A stretch of DNA of 64,000 bases from Halocaridina rubra. Lineage: Eukaryota > Arthropoda > Malacostraca > Decapoda > Atyidae. Position numbers and translations under genes: made by a program. The stretch covers positions 97,001 through 161,000 of the forward strand of contig JAXCGZ010003818.1 in NCBI GenBank assembly GCA_037179515.1. Reading direction: 5' to 3'. Numbering within the stretch: the stretch's first letter is position 1; every line of letters starts with the position of its first letter. Positions 10,590-21,362 of the stretch are shown piece by piece. Below the pieces are notes generated by a model that ran no database searches, was not told where the DNA came from, and was given only the letters and a program-made list of their open reading frames with translations.

Positions 10590-13500
10590 TTAATAATATA
10601 CATAATCAGGGTTACGATTAAATCTAACTCGACGAGATTTCGTAACAACAGATTGAGGTATTTTCTCTTCAATAGCATCTTCATTATCAATATTTTCAGG
10701 AATAGATGCACTACTAGGAATTAATGTATCAGAATCCTTGTCATTTGTAGAATTAGAATCAGAAAAATCATTATTTACACTTGGGTCAATCACATCAGAA
10801 TTGACAGCCTCTGGCACAGAATCATTATTTACAGTAGGTTCTGTCTCATTAGAACTGATAGTTTTTGGTATTGAGGCAGGTTTCAATCTATCTACAGATA
10901 CAGTAGTTAAATTTCCAGAAAGCTGACGTAAAATAAAATATTTATCACCACGTTCCACAACTTCAAGTGGACCAAAGTAGGGAGCCTCTAAAGGGTGACG
11001 TACACGATCCACTCTAACCCAAACATGTGTACATGATTCAAGATCTTTTGGAACATAAGGTTTAACAGAGGATGAATGAAGGTATCCATAAGAGGATTCA
11101 GAAAAATCTAATTCACGCATTCGAGATACAAATTCAGTGACAATTTCTTTTTGTTGTGCAAAAGAAGGAATTTCAGTTGTTACCATGATTTTAGGACTAA
11201 GTAGCATACTTCCTGTTACCAAAGTAAATGGAGAAACTCCAGACTCTGTGGGGAGACATCTTAAACCTAAAAGTACTATTGGTAAAGAAGCAAGCCAATC
11301 ATCTTTACGTGCCATCAGAGATACTTTCAATACTCTATGTGATCTTTCAACCATGCCATTGGATTGAGGGTGATATGAAGTGGTACGCAGTCTATGAAAT
11401 CCAATTATAGAGGAAAGTTGCTGAAATAATGCAGATTCAAACTGAGCACCTCTATCAGTAAAAACATATAATGACACTCCAAAACGAGATACCCAACCTT
11501 TAATAAAAGCAAAAGCAACAGTGGTAGCAGAAATATCTGTGATGGGGATGGCTTCCAACCATCTAGTAGATCTGTCAATACAGGTAAGAACGTATTGTTC
11601 TGGTGCTGTAAAAGACTGACCAGGGACTTTACTAGGAGGGAGAGGACCAACAATATCTAAATGTACAAATTCAAATCTCCCAAAAGGTGCTGTAAAAGTT
11701 GTAATAGGAGCACGGGTATGGCAGTGCACTTTAACTTGCTGACAAGAAGTACACTCTTTAGTCCAACTTCGAATATCTCGATCCATATTAGGCCAAAAGT
11801 ACCTAGCTTTGATAAGGCGCAACGTACCTTTGACTCCTGGATGTGAAATGTTATGCATAAGTTGAAATACTGATTTACGACAAGCTAAGGGAAGAAATGG
11901 TCTTGGATGGGGTGTTGACACGTCACAATATAAGTCATGATTCTGAATTTTGAAAATTTTCAATCTCTCTTTGTAATTAAGAATTTCTGTGTCAGTGGAT
12001 TGGCTCTCAGCTATACTGGTTAAATCATGTAAGTCCACTGAGACAGAAGATACAGGTAATGGTCTGGAAAGACAATCTGCTACAATATTGTCAGCACCCT
12101 TGATATGTACAACATCTGATATATACTCGCTAATTAAAGACCAATATCGTTGCTGTCTATCTGACTTGGCTGTATGAGGATTCTTAAATGCAAAAACAAG
12201 GGGTTTATGATCAGTAAATAAAACGGTTTCACGTCCTTCAATTACATGTTTAAATTTTAGTACAGCCAGATACGCAGCAAGCAGTTCTCGGTCAAAAGTA
12301 GAATAACACCTCTGAGTTTCTGATAATTTCTTTGAAAAGAATTCAATAGGGACAAATTTACCATCCTGAATTTGGTGTAACGCTGCTCCAGCTGCCACTT
12401 GGGAACAATCAGTCACCAGATGCAGTGGAGAATTACACTTACTAGTGAAATATGCAATGGTACAAGCATTGTTAAGTGACTCTTTAGCACTTACAAAGGC
12501 AGATTCTGCTTCCGAATTCCATACTAGTTCTTTAGATTTAGGTTGTAATCTAATTAATTCGGTCAAAGGATACACAATATCAGCAAAATGCGGTACCATT
12601 TGTCTATAGTAATTGAGCATTCCTATAAACCTACGGAAGGCAGCAGAATCTGCTGGCTTAGGAAAATCAACAATATCTGTCTGTTTATGAGAACCAGGTT
12701 TTAAACCATTAGCAGTGATCAAATATCCTAAATATTCTATTTCATTTTTAAAGAATTCACATTTATCAATAGAAATTTTAAGATTATTAGAGCTTAGGAT
12801 TTCAAATACTATAGACAAATGTTTCTTGTGCTCTTCTGTATTCTCTGAAAATATCAGAATACCATCCAGGTAAATAAATACAAAATCAAGGTTTCTAAAT
12901 AAATTGTCCATCAAACGTTGAAAAGTGGCAGGGGCATTCCGAAGACCATAAGGCATATATAAATATTCAAATAGCCCAAAGGGTGTGGTTACTGCTGTCT
13001 TTTCAACATCTGAAGGATTCATAGGGATCTGGTGATAGGCTTTTAACAAATCAATTTTACTGAATATCTTTTTCTTGTAAAGCTTTAATGATACACTACT
13101 AATATGTGGTAAAGGATATTTATCTGGCTTGGTCAAAGTATTAAGTTGCCTAAAATCACCACATACTCTCCACTCTCCTGGCTTAGGTTTAGGAACTAAA
13201 TGAATGGGTGAAGCCCAAGGTGATTTAGAGGGTTGTACAATACCCATATCCAACAACTGTTTAAATGCTTCCTTGGCAGCAGAATATTTGTCTGGAGCCA
13301 ACGGACGACATCTAGCAAATGTCGGAGGAGAACTCCCTGTATCTATATAATGAAAAACATTAGAATTCTTGAAAGAATTATTAGCTGTAAGAGGCTTAAC
13401 ACAGGACAAGAGTGAGGGAAAATCTTGGAACAACTGTTGTACAGAATCAGGTAAATAGTTCAAATTATTAATCACATAAGAAACATTATGATTAGCAATA

Positions 13501-13808
13501 TCACCTTTTACAGAACATTGTGTTATATTGTCATGTAAAGTTTTATTCTTACAATCAATAAACAATCCAAAATTGCAAAGAAAATCATTACCTAATAAAG
13601 GTGTACATACATCTGCAACAACAAATGTCCAGTTAAATCGACGGCGCAACTGCCGAATATCAAGGTCAAGAATAATTTCACCATAAACTTTTATTGACTC
13701 ACCAGTGGCCGTAGAAATATTAACTGCTGTTGGCCTTAATAAAATTTCTGAAACATACTTATAAGGAATAATGGAGACTGCTGCTCCTGTATCCACAGTG
13801 AAGACCAT
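10590..13808 (-). CDS. Gypsy-1 pol: protease, reverse transcriptase, RNase H, integrase (YLDG variant)
   Basis: An uninterrupted 1072-residue pol frame from the Met at 13808; the frame stays open upstream to a stop beside the gag terminus near 13910. Order: aspartic protease (VFTVDTGAAVSIIP near residue 1), RT from about residue 190 (GEWRVCGDFRQLN, FSKIDLLKAYHQIPM), RNase H from about 440 (LVTDCSQVAAGAALH), and integrase with an HHCC zinc site (MHNISHPG, CTSCQQ), HLDIVGPL, VFTDRGAQFES and SNGMVERSHRVLK. The RT active-site box reads YLDG (12871-12882) where the family has YLDD, so one of the three catalytic aspartates is Gly. The tail after integrase is Asn/Ser/Asp-rich. The element appears structurally fresh but unable to reverse-transcribe by itself. 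Confidence 0.93.
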   Translation of the reverse strand: MVFTVDTGAAVSIIPYKYVSEILLRPTAVNISTATGESIKVYGEIILDLDIRQLRRRFNWTFVVADVCTPLLGNDFLCNFGLFIDCKNKTLHDNITQCSVKGDIANHNVSYVINNLNYLPDSVQQLFQDFPSLLSCVKPLTANNSFKNSNVFHYIDTGSSPPTFARCRPLAPDKYSAAKEAFKQLLDMGIVQPSKSPWASPIHLVPKPKPGEWRVCGDFRQLNTLTKPDKYPLPHISSVSLKLYKKKIFSKIDLLKAYHQIPMNPSDVEKTAVTTPFGLFEYLYMPYGLRNAPATFQRLMDNLFRNLDFVFIYLDGILIFSENTEEHKKHLSIVFEILSSNNLKISIDKCEFFKNEIEYLGYLITANGLKPGSHKQTDIVDFPKPADSAAFRRFIGMLNYYRQMVPHFADIVYPLTELIRLQPKSKELVWNSEAESAFVSAKESLNNACTIAYFTSKCNSPLHLVTDCSQVAAGAALHQIQDGKFVPIEFFSKKLSETQRCYSTFDRELLAAYLAVLKFKHVIEGRETVLFTDHKPLVFAFKNPHTAKSDRQQRYWSLISEYISDVVHIKGADNIVADCLSRPLPVSSVSVDLHDLTSIAESQSTDTEILNYKERLKIFKIQNHDLYCDVSTPHPRPFLPLACRKSVFQLMHNISHPGVKGTLRLIKARYFWPNMDRDIRSWTKECTSCQQVKVHCHTRAPITTFTAPFGRFEFVHLDIVGPLPPSKVPGQSFTAPEQYVLTCIDRSTRWLEAIPITDISATTVAFAFIKGWVSRFGVSLYVFTDRGAQFESALFQQLSSIIGFHRLRTTSYHPQSNGMVERSHRVLKVSLMARKDDWLASLPIVLLGLRCLPTESGVSPFTLVTGSMLLSPKIMVTTEIPSFAQQKEIVTEFVSRMRELDFSESSYGYLHSSSVKPYVPKDLESCTHVWVRVDRVRHPLEAPYFGPLEVVERGDKYFILRQLSGNLTTVSVDRLKPASIPKTISSNETEPTVNNDSVPEAVNSDVIDPSVNNDFSDSNSTNDKDSDTLIPSSASIPENIDNEDAIEEKIPQSVVTKSRRVRFNRNPDYVYY

Positions 13809-13894
13809 GTCACTACAACCAGTTTTGGCTACAACCTGTAGAAGTGGCAGAACAGAAGTGGCCGTAGCTACAATTTTCTCTTCTGTCTGCTTTA

Positions 13895-14713
13895 TTAGTT
13901 TTCCGAACTAGGAAAATTCCGTGCGGGCGACGAGGACCTAGACGTTGATGCTGGGGACGGCACTCTAGAAGAATCCTTCATCTGGATATTTTGAGATTTA
14001 TTCGGCCATTGGCACCACGGCTTGCACCATTTAGCCCGAGTTCCATAATATAAATGGGCACGACAAACTTTTGGATGTTGATTTTGATGGAACGGTTGCA
14101 CTCCTAGGCCTGCAGGTGGATTCTTGGAAATGGATACATACTGGGATGTACTAGCTTGACGAGAAACTGATGACTGATCAACAACATTGATGGGTTTAGC
14201 ACTATTATTATTTAGAGAAAATACAACTAGTTCATCTGCAAGCTTGCCTAAAGCTGGTAAATCCATATTTTGCTGAGAGGCTAAAACTGCCGAAATACTA
14301 CTGGGAACTGCTTGCAAGAATTTATGTTTCACTAGGTCATCTGTTACTCCTAATTTAGAATCAGTTCTGCGAATTTCTTCTAAATAAACTGAAGGCTTGC
14401 CATGCATTACTGTATTACTTATCAAATCATTGAAAAGTTCAGGCTTGGTCTGTTCAAAAAGATTTGTGAGGTATGCTTTAATTATATCATAGTCTCTCCT
14501 ATTTAAAGTGTCTTGGGGAACACGTTCTACAACAGTAGGGGGCAAGGCAGATAACACATGGAAAAATTTTGTTTCACTGGATTTCACATTAGCTAACCCA
14601 AATTGAGCTTCAAGAATAGAAAACCACCCTGAAGCGCAGGTGTCCATGAATGCAGGGGCTTTCACTGCTATGTGCCTGACAGCACTAGACTTATCATCAT
14701 CAGAATCGGGCAT
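13895..14713 (-). CDS. Gypsy-1 gag, 272 aa
   Basis: The first ORF of Gypsy-1, starting about 170 bp inside the 5' LTR. The N-terminal half matches the style of arthropod Gypsy capsid proteins (WFSILEAQFGLANVKSSETK, then LSALPPTVVERVP). Near the C-terminus is the pattern C-R-A-H-x3-Y-G-x4-W-C-x3-C-x-W, a Cys/His cluster seen in this gag class in place of the retroviral zinc knuckle, followed by a Ser/Pro/Arg-rich end. The pol frame lies at -1 relative to gag and overlaps it by only about a dozen bases, so pol would need a -1 shift next to the gag stop. Confidence 0.85.
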   Translation of the reverse strand: MPDSDDDKSSAVRHIAVKAPAFMDTCASGWFSILEAQFGLANVKSSETKFFHVLSALPPTVVERVPQDTLNRRDYDIIKAYLTNLFEQTKPELFNDLISNTVMHGKPSVYLEEIRRTDSKLGVTDDLVKHKFLQAVPSSISAVLASQQNMDLPALGKLADELVVFSLNNNSAKPINVVDQSSVSRQASTSQYVSISKNPPAGLGVQPFHQNQHPKVCRAHLYYGTRAKWCKPWCQWPNKSQNIQMKDSSRVPSPASTSRSSSPARNFPSSEN

Positions 14714-14864
14714 TGTTTATGACAGCTTATCTTGGAGTACAAATACTGAAAGAAACCTAGGCCTTGCCTACCGGTATGATGCTGAAGAAATTTTTGTCAC
14801 TTAGGCCTATCTTGTCAATTACAAATATCTTGTCACCCCTATATCTTGTCACTCCCATATCTTG

Positions 14865-14882
14865 TCACTACGGTGGTCACCA
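14865..14882 (-). promoter_or_regulatory. Candidate Gypsy-1 primer-binding site
   Basis: On the minus strand, three bases after the 5' LTR, the sequence reads TGGTGACCACCG. A TGG start at this spacing fits binding of a tRNA 3' CCA end. The tRNA was not identified. Just downstream, 14816-14869 holds about four imperfect copies of an ATCTTGTCAC motif (plus strand) in the untranslated leader. Confidence 0.45.
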
Positions 14883-14885
14883 CTT

Positions 14886-15262
14886 TATAGTTCAGTCTGA
14901 CAAGATATCAAGATTACCACAATATCATTTAAGGTATTGAATTAGGCACAAGTGATCACTTTTCAAGCAACTTTATGTATCGAAAATGAACAGACCAAAA
15001 GTATCACACACTAGACGAAAAAGGCGGCAATACAGAGTCAGTGTTACCATAAAACAGAAAACCAAAACAATGTACAGTTCGTTATGACAACAAGAAGCAA
15101 AATTAAGGGATCACTTTACAACAACAACAAAATTATTAATAAATAAAGTGAAAATATATATATATATCAATTAATAAATACATTAATATATAAATAGAGA
15201 AGACATATATCATACCACTACAATACTCCAAATAAAGAAAGAAAATACACTATGCCACTACA
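14886..15262 (-). repeat. Gypsy-1 5' LTR
   Basis: A 377-bp partner of 10114-10488, two bases longer because of one extra TA unit in the internal (AT)n. It should contain the promoter for the minus-strand element transcript; no clear TATA box can be chosen in such A/T-rich sequence. Confidence 0.92.
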
Positions 15263-15750
15263 CTACTTCCATATCATATGGTAGGACATCATATCTTCCT
15301 ATTATTTTGAAGTTCAGGTCTTCCCTCAGCTTTACCCTCTCTCTCTGCTTCATAGTAGTCTCTGTCAAATATAATATTTATAATCATGCAAAGTTATTTA
15401 TTTTAGTTTAGTTACGCTTTAGTTTGCAGCATCAGCTGGCATCCGTTTTCTTTAGTTTGCAGGCCTTCAAATGTTCCTAAATTATTTCACATATGATTTT
15501 TTGCACTTTATTCATAGTAATAATTTATTAGGTAATTATTTATACTTTAGTAGTTAATTAGGAAGATTATGAAAATAATATTTATGATTTATTGATGTAA
15601 AAGAAAAACTGTTTTTGTCAAATGTTAGAATACTTTATTTTGTTTATAAGATTGTATTGTTTTTACGAAGAATATAGAGATGAAGAAAAAGGCGGCTGTT
15701 TGTTTAAAAACCCGTGCCTTCTTAATTTATGTTATTACTATTAGTGAATA

Positions 15751-16529
15751 TCAGTAATTGATAGTCTCTTCGTTTTTGTGTGGTTCTAAGGTGTGTTTTG
15801 AGACATTTTTCTTCTCTGTTGCCATTTTTGTTGTTTTTTGGGGGATTGCTCCCAATGGAGATTGAGTTAGTCGTTTCTTCTTAGTCTGAGAGGATTGTTC
15901 TTCTTCTACTGGTTCGATTGAGTCATCCATCCTCTCTTCCTCTTCTCTCTCTTCTTCTACAGTTTCAGATATTGCATTTTTAGCTGGAGTCAATTTTGGG
16001 TCGCTTGGTACACTATTGGGGAGATTAATCTTTGGTAAGCCATTTAGTTCGTAAATTTCGTTTACTGCTTTTCCAAATGACCCCGGATTAATGGAATCCA
16101 TCATTTGGCCGTAAACCATGGCACTTATTATAACTGTGGTCATCTGGTTTGAGTTCATTGGGACTTTGAAGTCTTGCTGTGTTTGATAGTTGGAAGTAGT
16201 GGCTATGCCTGCCCCTAGAACCTCAGAGGAAGTTGGTTTGGGCTGCTTTTTTGCTTCTATTATCTCTATTAGTTTATCCTTCCTTCTTTGTTTCCTAATG
16301 GGACAACCTGCAGCGAGTGTCGAGTGTTCCCCTGAGCAGTTGATGCATTTTTTGGTTTTCGTTGAACATTTATTTTCATTCCATCTATGTCCCTCTTGGG
16401 CACATTCAGAACATATTTTCGTTTCCCTCTTGCAGTCTTTAGTGTTATGGTCAAGACTAAACACTTCGTGCATGTTATCAGGTTAACATAGATTTCTTCT
16501 TCAATGTTGCTTTTGTTTATACTTGTACT
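15751..16529 (-). pseudogene. Old LINE ORF1, C-terminal half: three zinc knuckles
   Basis: The minus-strand continuation of ORF1 of the old I/Nimb-like LINE, cut from its N-terminal half (21546-21986) by Gypsy-2. It shows three Cys/His knuckles in a row: CTKCFSLDHNTKDC, CSECAQEGHRWNENKC and CINCSGEHSTLAAGC, the classic nucleic-acid-binding array of I/Jockey-type ORF1 proteins. A one-base frameshift lies inside the first knuckle near 16470. After it come an Ala/Lys linker, an acidic run of Glu residues near 15930 and a Lys/Thr-rich end at 15751. Confidence 0.85.
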
Positions 16530-16708
16530 TGTTATGTATAACTTTTGTGCTGATTAATTCGTGCGCTTTGCATTGCGCTATTGTTTTGTTGTGTTTACTC
16601 AGGTAGAACACGCCATGTCGGACATCTAAGTTTGAGTAATAAAACCTCCACTTTTCTCACGATTTTTAATGGCATTCTCCTCACCCATCTTTCTCAAAGT
16701 ATGGAACA
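16530..16708 (+). repeat. Gypsy-2 5' LTR
   Basis: A 179-bp LTR starting TGTTATGTATAAC and ending TATGGAACA (canonical TG...CA). It contains AATAAA (about 16639-16644), a plausible polyadenylation signal for the R region. It differs from the 3' LTR by one extra T near the start and one G/T substitution. Confidence 0.93.
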
Positions 16709-17278
16709 AATGACGACGAGGTACAAAGGACCAATGCAGTAGCAAAAGGAACTTCTGGTTTGCAGTATTTAAGTGAAATTTTGCAGTTTTGAGGTAGCCG
16801 TTAAATTGGGTAAGCTTCTAACTTCCGATATTTTCGTTCCTGTGGCTGCCCTCTATAGGCTGTTTTGATCAAGTTTTGCAGTTAGCATTGGAGCCTTCAT
16901 AGATGCCGTGTTATAACTGTGTTTAAGCCTAATGCTGACGATTTTTCAAGATTGGGAAGCTATAGTGATTATTTTCCAAGGTGTACCCTAGATTGATGAT
17001 AGCCTATGGTAGGCCAATTGTGTTTATCGGTAACCTTGTTTCCAGTGTTTTGTGTATGGTAGCCTTGATTGATCATAGCCTACCGTAAGCCTATGGTGCT
17101 TAACCTCAGTGCTTTGAGGAGTGGAGTAAAACAAATTGCATATAGGCCTAGCCTAGTACTATGATGTTTAGCTTATGTTGTCAGTGCTATAATATTTAGC
17201 CAATTCTGTCTGTGCCATGATTGCATGTTGTGTATTTTGAGATTATTACCAGTTCACCCAGTGACTTAGCCTATAATC

Positions 17279-18079
17279 ATGCCTCAAGAAAATGAAAATA
17301 GGGCTAACAGCAGAGTGAACATTGATCATTTTAATCCTTCAAAGATTTCTTTTGAATTGTGGTTAAGTTTGTTGGAAGCAAATTTTTTAAATTTGGAAAT
17401 AACTGAGGCAGATAGAAAAAAAAATTTACTTCTGGTCTCTATTGGTACTGAAGTTTATGCTATTTTAGGAAACATTTGTGCCCCAGATTTACCACATACT
17501 AAGTCGTATGAGGATTTATGCAAATTACTTAAGGCACATTATGATGTAAAGCCTAGTTATCATAGAAGTTTATTGGCTTTTCAACAAAGGAGGAAAGAAG
17601 GAGGTGAGACATTAAAAGATTTGTATGCAGACCTGTAGTGTCTAGCCAAAGACTGTGATTTTGGTAGCAACTTTGATTCTCATGTGCGGGATCAGTTGTT
17701 TATGGCTCTTGAAAATGAGGTTTATTTTTCAAATCTGGTTGCTGAAAATTTAAATTTGAAGGTTATATCTTCTATTCAAATAGTTGAGAGAGTTTTGAAT
17801 TTTGAAAAAGCTTATGTTTCTGAAAAGTCTGGTGTTATTCAAAAGGTTAAAACCCCAACCAATGGTTCCATGAGTAAGTCAGTTTCTTGTAAACACTGTG
17901 GTTACCCTCATGATAGCGCAAAATGTCGCTTTAAGAATTTAACATGTAATTTATGTGGTAAGAAAGGACATTTAAAACAAGTTTGTTGGAAGGCTTCAAA
18001 AGATGTCAAAGGTAATGTGAAGCCAAAGCCAGTAAAAGAAAGTTTTAATAAGGCTTCTGAGAAAAAAACATACAGTTAA
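17279..18079 (+). pseudogene. Gypsy-2 gag with one in-frame stop
   Basis: A single frame from the ATG at 17279 to 18079, interrupted by one TAG at 17636-17638. It opens with a short capsid-like region (SKISFELWLSLLEANF) and ends with two zinc knuckles of retrotransposon type (CKHCGYPHDSAKC and CNLCGKKGHLKQVC, near 17890-17990). A run of A at about 18062-18068 just before its end is where the pol frame takes over in +1 register, so either an A-run indel or programmed slippage separates gag from pol. Confidence 0.85.
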
Positions 18080-18134
18080 AGTTAAAGCAGTAGACAAGGT
18101 AGCATTTTCCAGTGATACTGATGAAGAAAGACTG

Positions 18135-21121
18135 TTGTCAGTAAAAAATGTCAATGCTATTGGTAAAGATGAAGTGAATATTTTGGTTTATGGAAAGTTT
18201 GTACCTTTTGAGGTGGATACAGGTGCTGCTGTGAGTACCTTGACTAAAGATTGGGTTCATAATTTGGGATTGTCCATTGTAGATTGTAATAAAATGTTAA
18301 ATGCTTATGATGATCTCCAAATAAATGTTTTGGGTAAAGTTGGAGTGGATGTTTACTATAATTCTCTGCAAGTGAAACAGACATTTTATGTTGTAGGGAA
18401 TCATAATTCTAACTTATGTGGTAAAGATTTGATGCCAAAAATAGGTATTTATTTGTCTGGTATTAATGATTCTTCTAAAATTAATAAAGTCAGTGGTTCT
18501 GTGGTAGAATTGTTGAATGATTATGAAGTTAATCCTAATAAACCCATTTCAGATATTACAGCTCACATTCATGTTAAGAGTGATGTAGTTCCAAAATTCA
18601 GAAAACACAGATCAGTTCCATTTCACTATAAACCTTTAGTTGAAGATGCTTTAAATAAACTAATTGTAGATGATATAATTGAGCCTGTTAACCATAGTGA
18701 GTGGGCTGCCCCCATTGTTACTGTGCTGAAATCGGATAAGGAGTCTGTACGTATCTGTGGAGATTTTAAAGAATTGAATAAATGTATATCATGTGACCAA
18801 TATCCATTGCCTAAAACAGATGAGTTGTTAGCATCTATTGGTAAGGGAAAGATTTTTTCTACTATTGATTTAAAAAATGCATATTTACAGATTTCTGTGA
18901 GTGAAGAAAGCCAAAAGTATTTAGTAGTAAATACACATAAAGGTTTGTTTAAGTACAAAAGATTACCTTTTGGTCTTTCTTCTTTACCAGCTATATTTCA
19001 GAGATTTATTGCTAACCTGTTGAAAGATGTAGAGGGAGTTGATGCTTATTTAGATGACATTATTGTAAGTGGTGAATCTGAAGAGCAGCATGATCTTAAG
19101 TTTATTGAGGTTTTAAAAATATTGCAAGAGCATAATGTTCAGATTAACTAGAAAAAATGTGCTGTTAAGGTTTCTTCTTTAGAATATCTTGGATTTTAAA
19201 TCCTAAGAAGGTCAAAGCTATTCTAGATTCTCCACCCCCTACTTCTGTTGCAGAGTTGCAATCTTTTATTGGAACGTTGACATATTATTGTAAATTCATT
19301 AAGAATTTTTCTTCCAAGCTGGCCCCCTTGTATGAATTGCTAAAAAAGAATAAAGTTTTTAAATGGTGTGAACTTGAAAACAAAGCTTTTGAAATTGTAA
19401 AATCTGATTTATCAAAAGGTCCCCTTTTGGCTAATTATGATGGTAATAGTCCACTAGTTGTTGAAGTGGATGCGTCTCCTATTGGTGTAGGATGTGTATT
19501 GTTGCAAAAAATTGATGGAAGAGAATTACCAGTTTATTTTGCTAGTAAAAAACTGACATCAGCTGAACAGAACTATGCTCAAATTGACCGAGAAGGGCTT
19601 GCCTTAGTTTTTGGGTTGAATCGCTTTAGATATTTTTTACTTGGAAGACAATTTGAAGCAAGGACCGACCATAAACCACTTTTAGGTTTATTTGACAAAG
19701 GGCGTCATATTCCTACTAATGCCAATGCTCGTATTCAGCGTTGGGCACTGTTTCTCTCTCAATATGATTTTGAGTTTACTTACAAAGTGGGTAAAGAAAA
19801 TGTTGTGGCTGATGCCCTTAGCAGGTTGCCTATTGATGATGATCATAAATCCATGACTCCAAATGAATACATTAAGTTAGTTGAAGTTTTAGATTTTGAA
19901 GATATTTCTTTTTCAAAAATCAGAAATTGTACTCAGAAAGATGAGGTTTTAGGTCAACTCATGCATAATATAAGATTTGGTTGGTCTACAAATGATTTGA
20001 GATTACATGAATATAGTTCTGTTAAGTCTGATCTTAGTTTATATGACAATGTAATTTTGTACAGAAACAGAATTGTAATACCTACCAGCTTAAGATGTAA
20101 AATACTTGAGCACTTACATAGTGGTCATAATGGGATAATTGTGATGAAAGCAGAAGCTAGGAATTGGGTTTGGTGGCCTAATATTGACCAAGATATTTCT
20201 GAAATTACAAAGAATTGCCCAGTTTGTTTTAAAAATTTTCAACCAAACCAAGCTCCTGTGTTGTCATGGTCTACCCCTGATAAGGCATGGTCAAGACTTC
20301 ACATTGACTATGCTGGACCCATAGATAACAAATATTTTCTTGTAACTGTAGATGCATATTCTAAGTTTCTAGATGTTCAAGTTACTAGTTCAATGACTTC
20401 AAGTGTTACCATGGAATTGCTTAGAAAAACATTTTCTAATTTTGGTATTCCAGACATTGTTGTCTCGGATAATGCTCCATATTTTGTGTCCAAGGAGATT
20501 AAAGCTTTTTATAAGAAAAATGGTATTCAACATTTAACTCCTGCCCCATACAATCCATCATCTAATGGGTTGACGGAAAGAGCAGTTCGAACTTTAAAAG
20601 AGAGCTTAAATAAATTCAACAGTGGATCGTTGAATACTAGAATCTGTAGATTTTTGTACAATTATAGAAAGAGTATGCATAGTGGTATAGGTAAATCACC
20701 AGCAGAATTACTATTTGGAAGATGTTTTAAAACAACTTTAGTATCTGTAAAATGTTCCCCTAACAAAGATAGAGACCTGGAAAAATTGTCAAAGAAAGTT
20801 TTCTCTGAAGGGACAAATATGTACAATGTTGGTGATGCAGTTTTTGCTAAAAATTTTGGGAAGGGAGAGACTTGGATTGAAGGTAAAATTATTGAAGTGC
20901 TTGGTGTAAGAAATTATTTGGTTCAAGTTCATGATTTTGGTAATATATCATGGAAGAGGCATCATTATCAGCTTATGCCTAGATTTACTGATACTTGTAT
21001 TAAGACACCTAGAGAGTCTCCAATGCCCTTAGTTTCTTCGAATGTAAGTAATTATTCCTATGCCTCTAGTTCCACTAATGATATTGAAGTGTCTTCACAA
21101 AAGTGTGATGTTTCAGTTTAA
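18135..21121 (+). pseudogene. Gypsy-2 pol: protease, RT, RNase H, integrase, broken near 19150-19205
   Basis: Two long open pieces (18135-19151 and 19256-21121) cover the whole pol. The first has the protease (FEVDTGAAVSTLTKDW) and RT (CGDFKELNKC, FSTIDLKNAYLQIS, YLDDIIVSG with both Asp intact). The second has the RT thumb (LQSFIGTLTYYCKFIKNFSS), RNase H (VVEVDASPIGVGCVLLQ, YAQIDREGLAL, ARTDHKPL), an integrase zinc site (HLHSGHNG, CPVC) and the DDE core (LHIDYAGPI, VVSDNAPYFVS, SSNGLTERAVRTLKE). Between them are stops at 19149 and 19197 and an apparent loss of about a dozen codons. No envelope frame follows. Confidence 0.9.
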
Positions 21122-21362
21122 CCTGATAGTAATTGTATTGAGTCTGAAGACACAGTCTCAGAAACTGAAAGGTGTGGTGTGAATGATAAACAGATTGTAT
21201 CACCATCTCCAGTATTACGGAGATCAAAGAGAATTATTAAGCCACCAGAAAAATTAAATTTGTAATGTCTTTTGTTGCCATAATATATTGATATTTCTGT
21301 ATAATGATTGTTGTATGTTGATAGTTTTCTGATCCATTTTTGATAAGTTTTGTACGTTTTTT

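Larger units (their letters stand above)
10114..15262 (-). mobile_element. Gypsy-1: Ty3/Gypsy LTR retrotransposon, nearly intact
   Basis: A 5149-bp minus-strand element with two near-identical LTRs (14886-15262 is the 5' LTR, 10114-10488 the 3' LTR), gag and pol. CTAC flanks it at 10110-10113 and 15263-15266 (4-bp target-site duplication). A short reading frame in the flanking DNA continues across the site. The LTRs differ mainly by one TA unit in a microsatellite and one substitution (ggctcac versus ggatcac), implying a recent insertion. There is no envelope-like reading frame between pol and the 3' LTR. Pol is a single open frame but has a changed catalytic residue (see pol). Confidence 0.93.
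9951..15740 (-). mobile_element. Possible poly(A)-tailed insert between old LINE ORF1 and ORF2, itself split by Gypsy-1
   Basis: Minus-strand DNA at 15740-15263 and 10113-9951 reads as one segment once Gypsy-1 is removed and ends in a run of about 21 A (plus-strand T run at 9951-9972). A short frame (MKQRERVKLREDLNFKIIGR, about 65 codons) crosses the Gypsy-1 insertion site without a break and stops before the A run. It separates the end of ORF1 (15751) from the start of ORF2 (9928). Similar CACTA-containing flanks occur at both ends but match imperfectly. It could be a 5'-truncated retroposon or an unusual inter-ORF spacer; I recognise no family. Confidence 0.4.

Noticed and set aside
17636..17638. 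Programmed stop-codon readthrough in Gypsy-2 gag
   Set aside because: The TAG lies inside gag, not at a gag-pol boundary, and other lesions are present; simple mutation is more likely.
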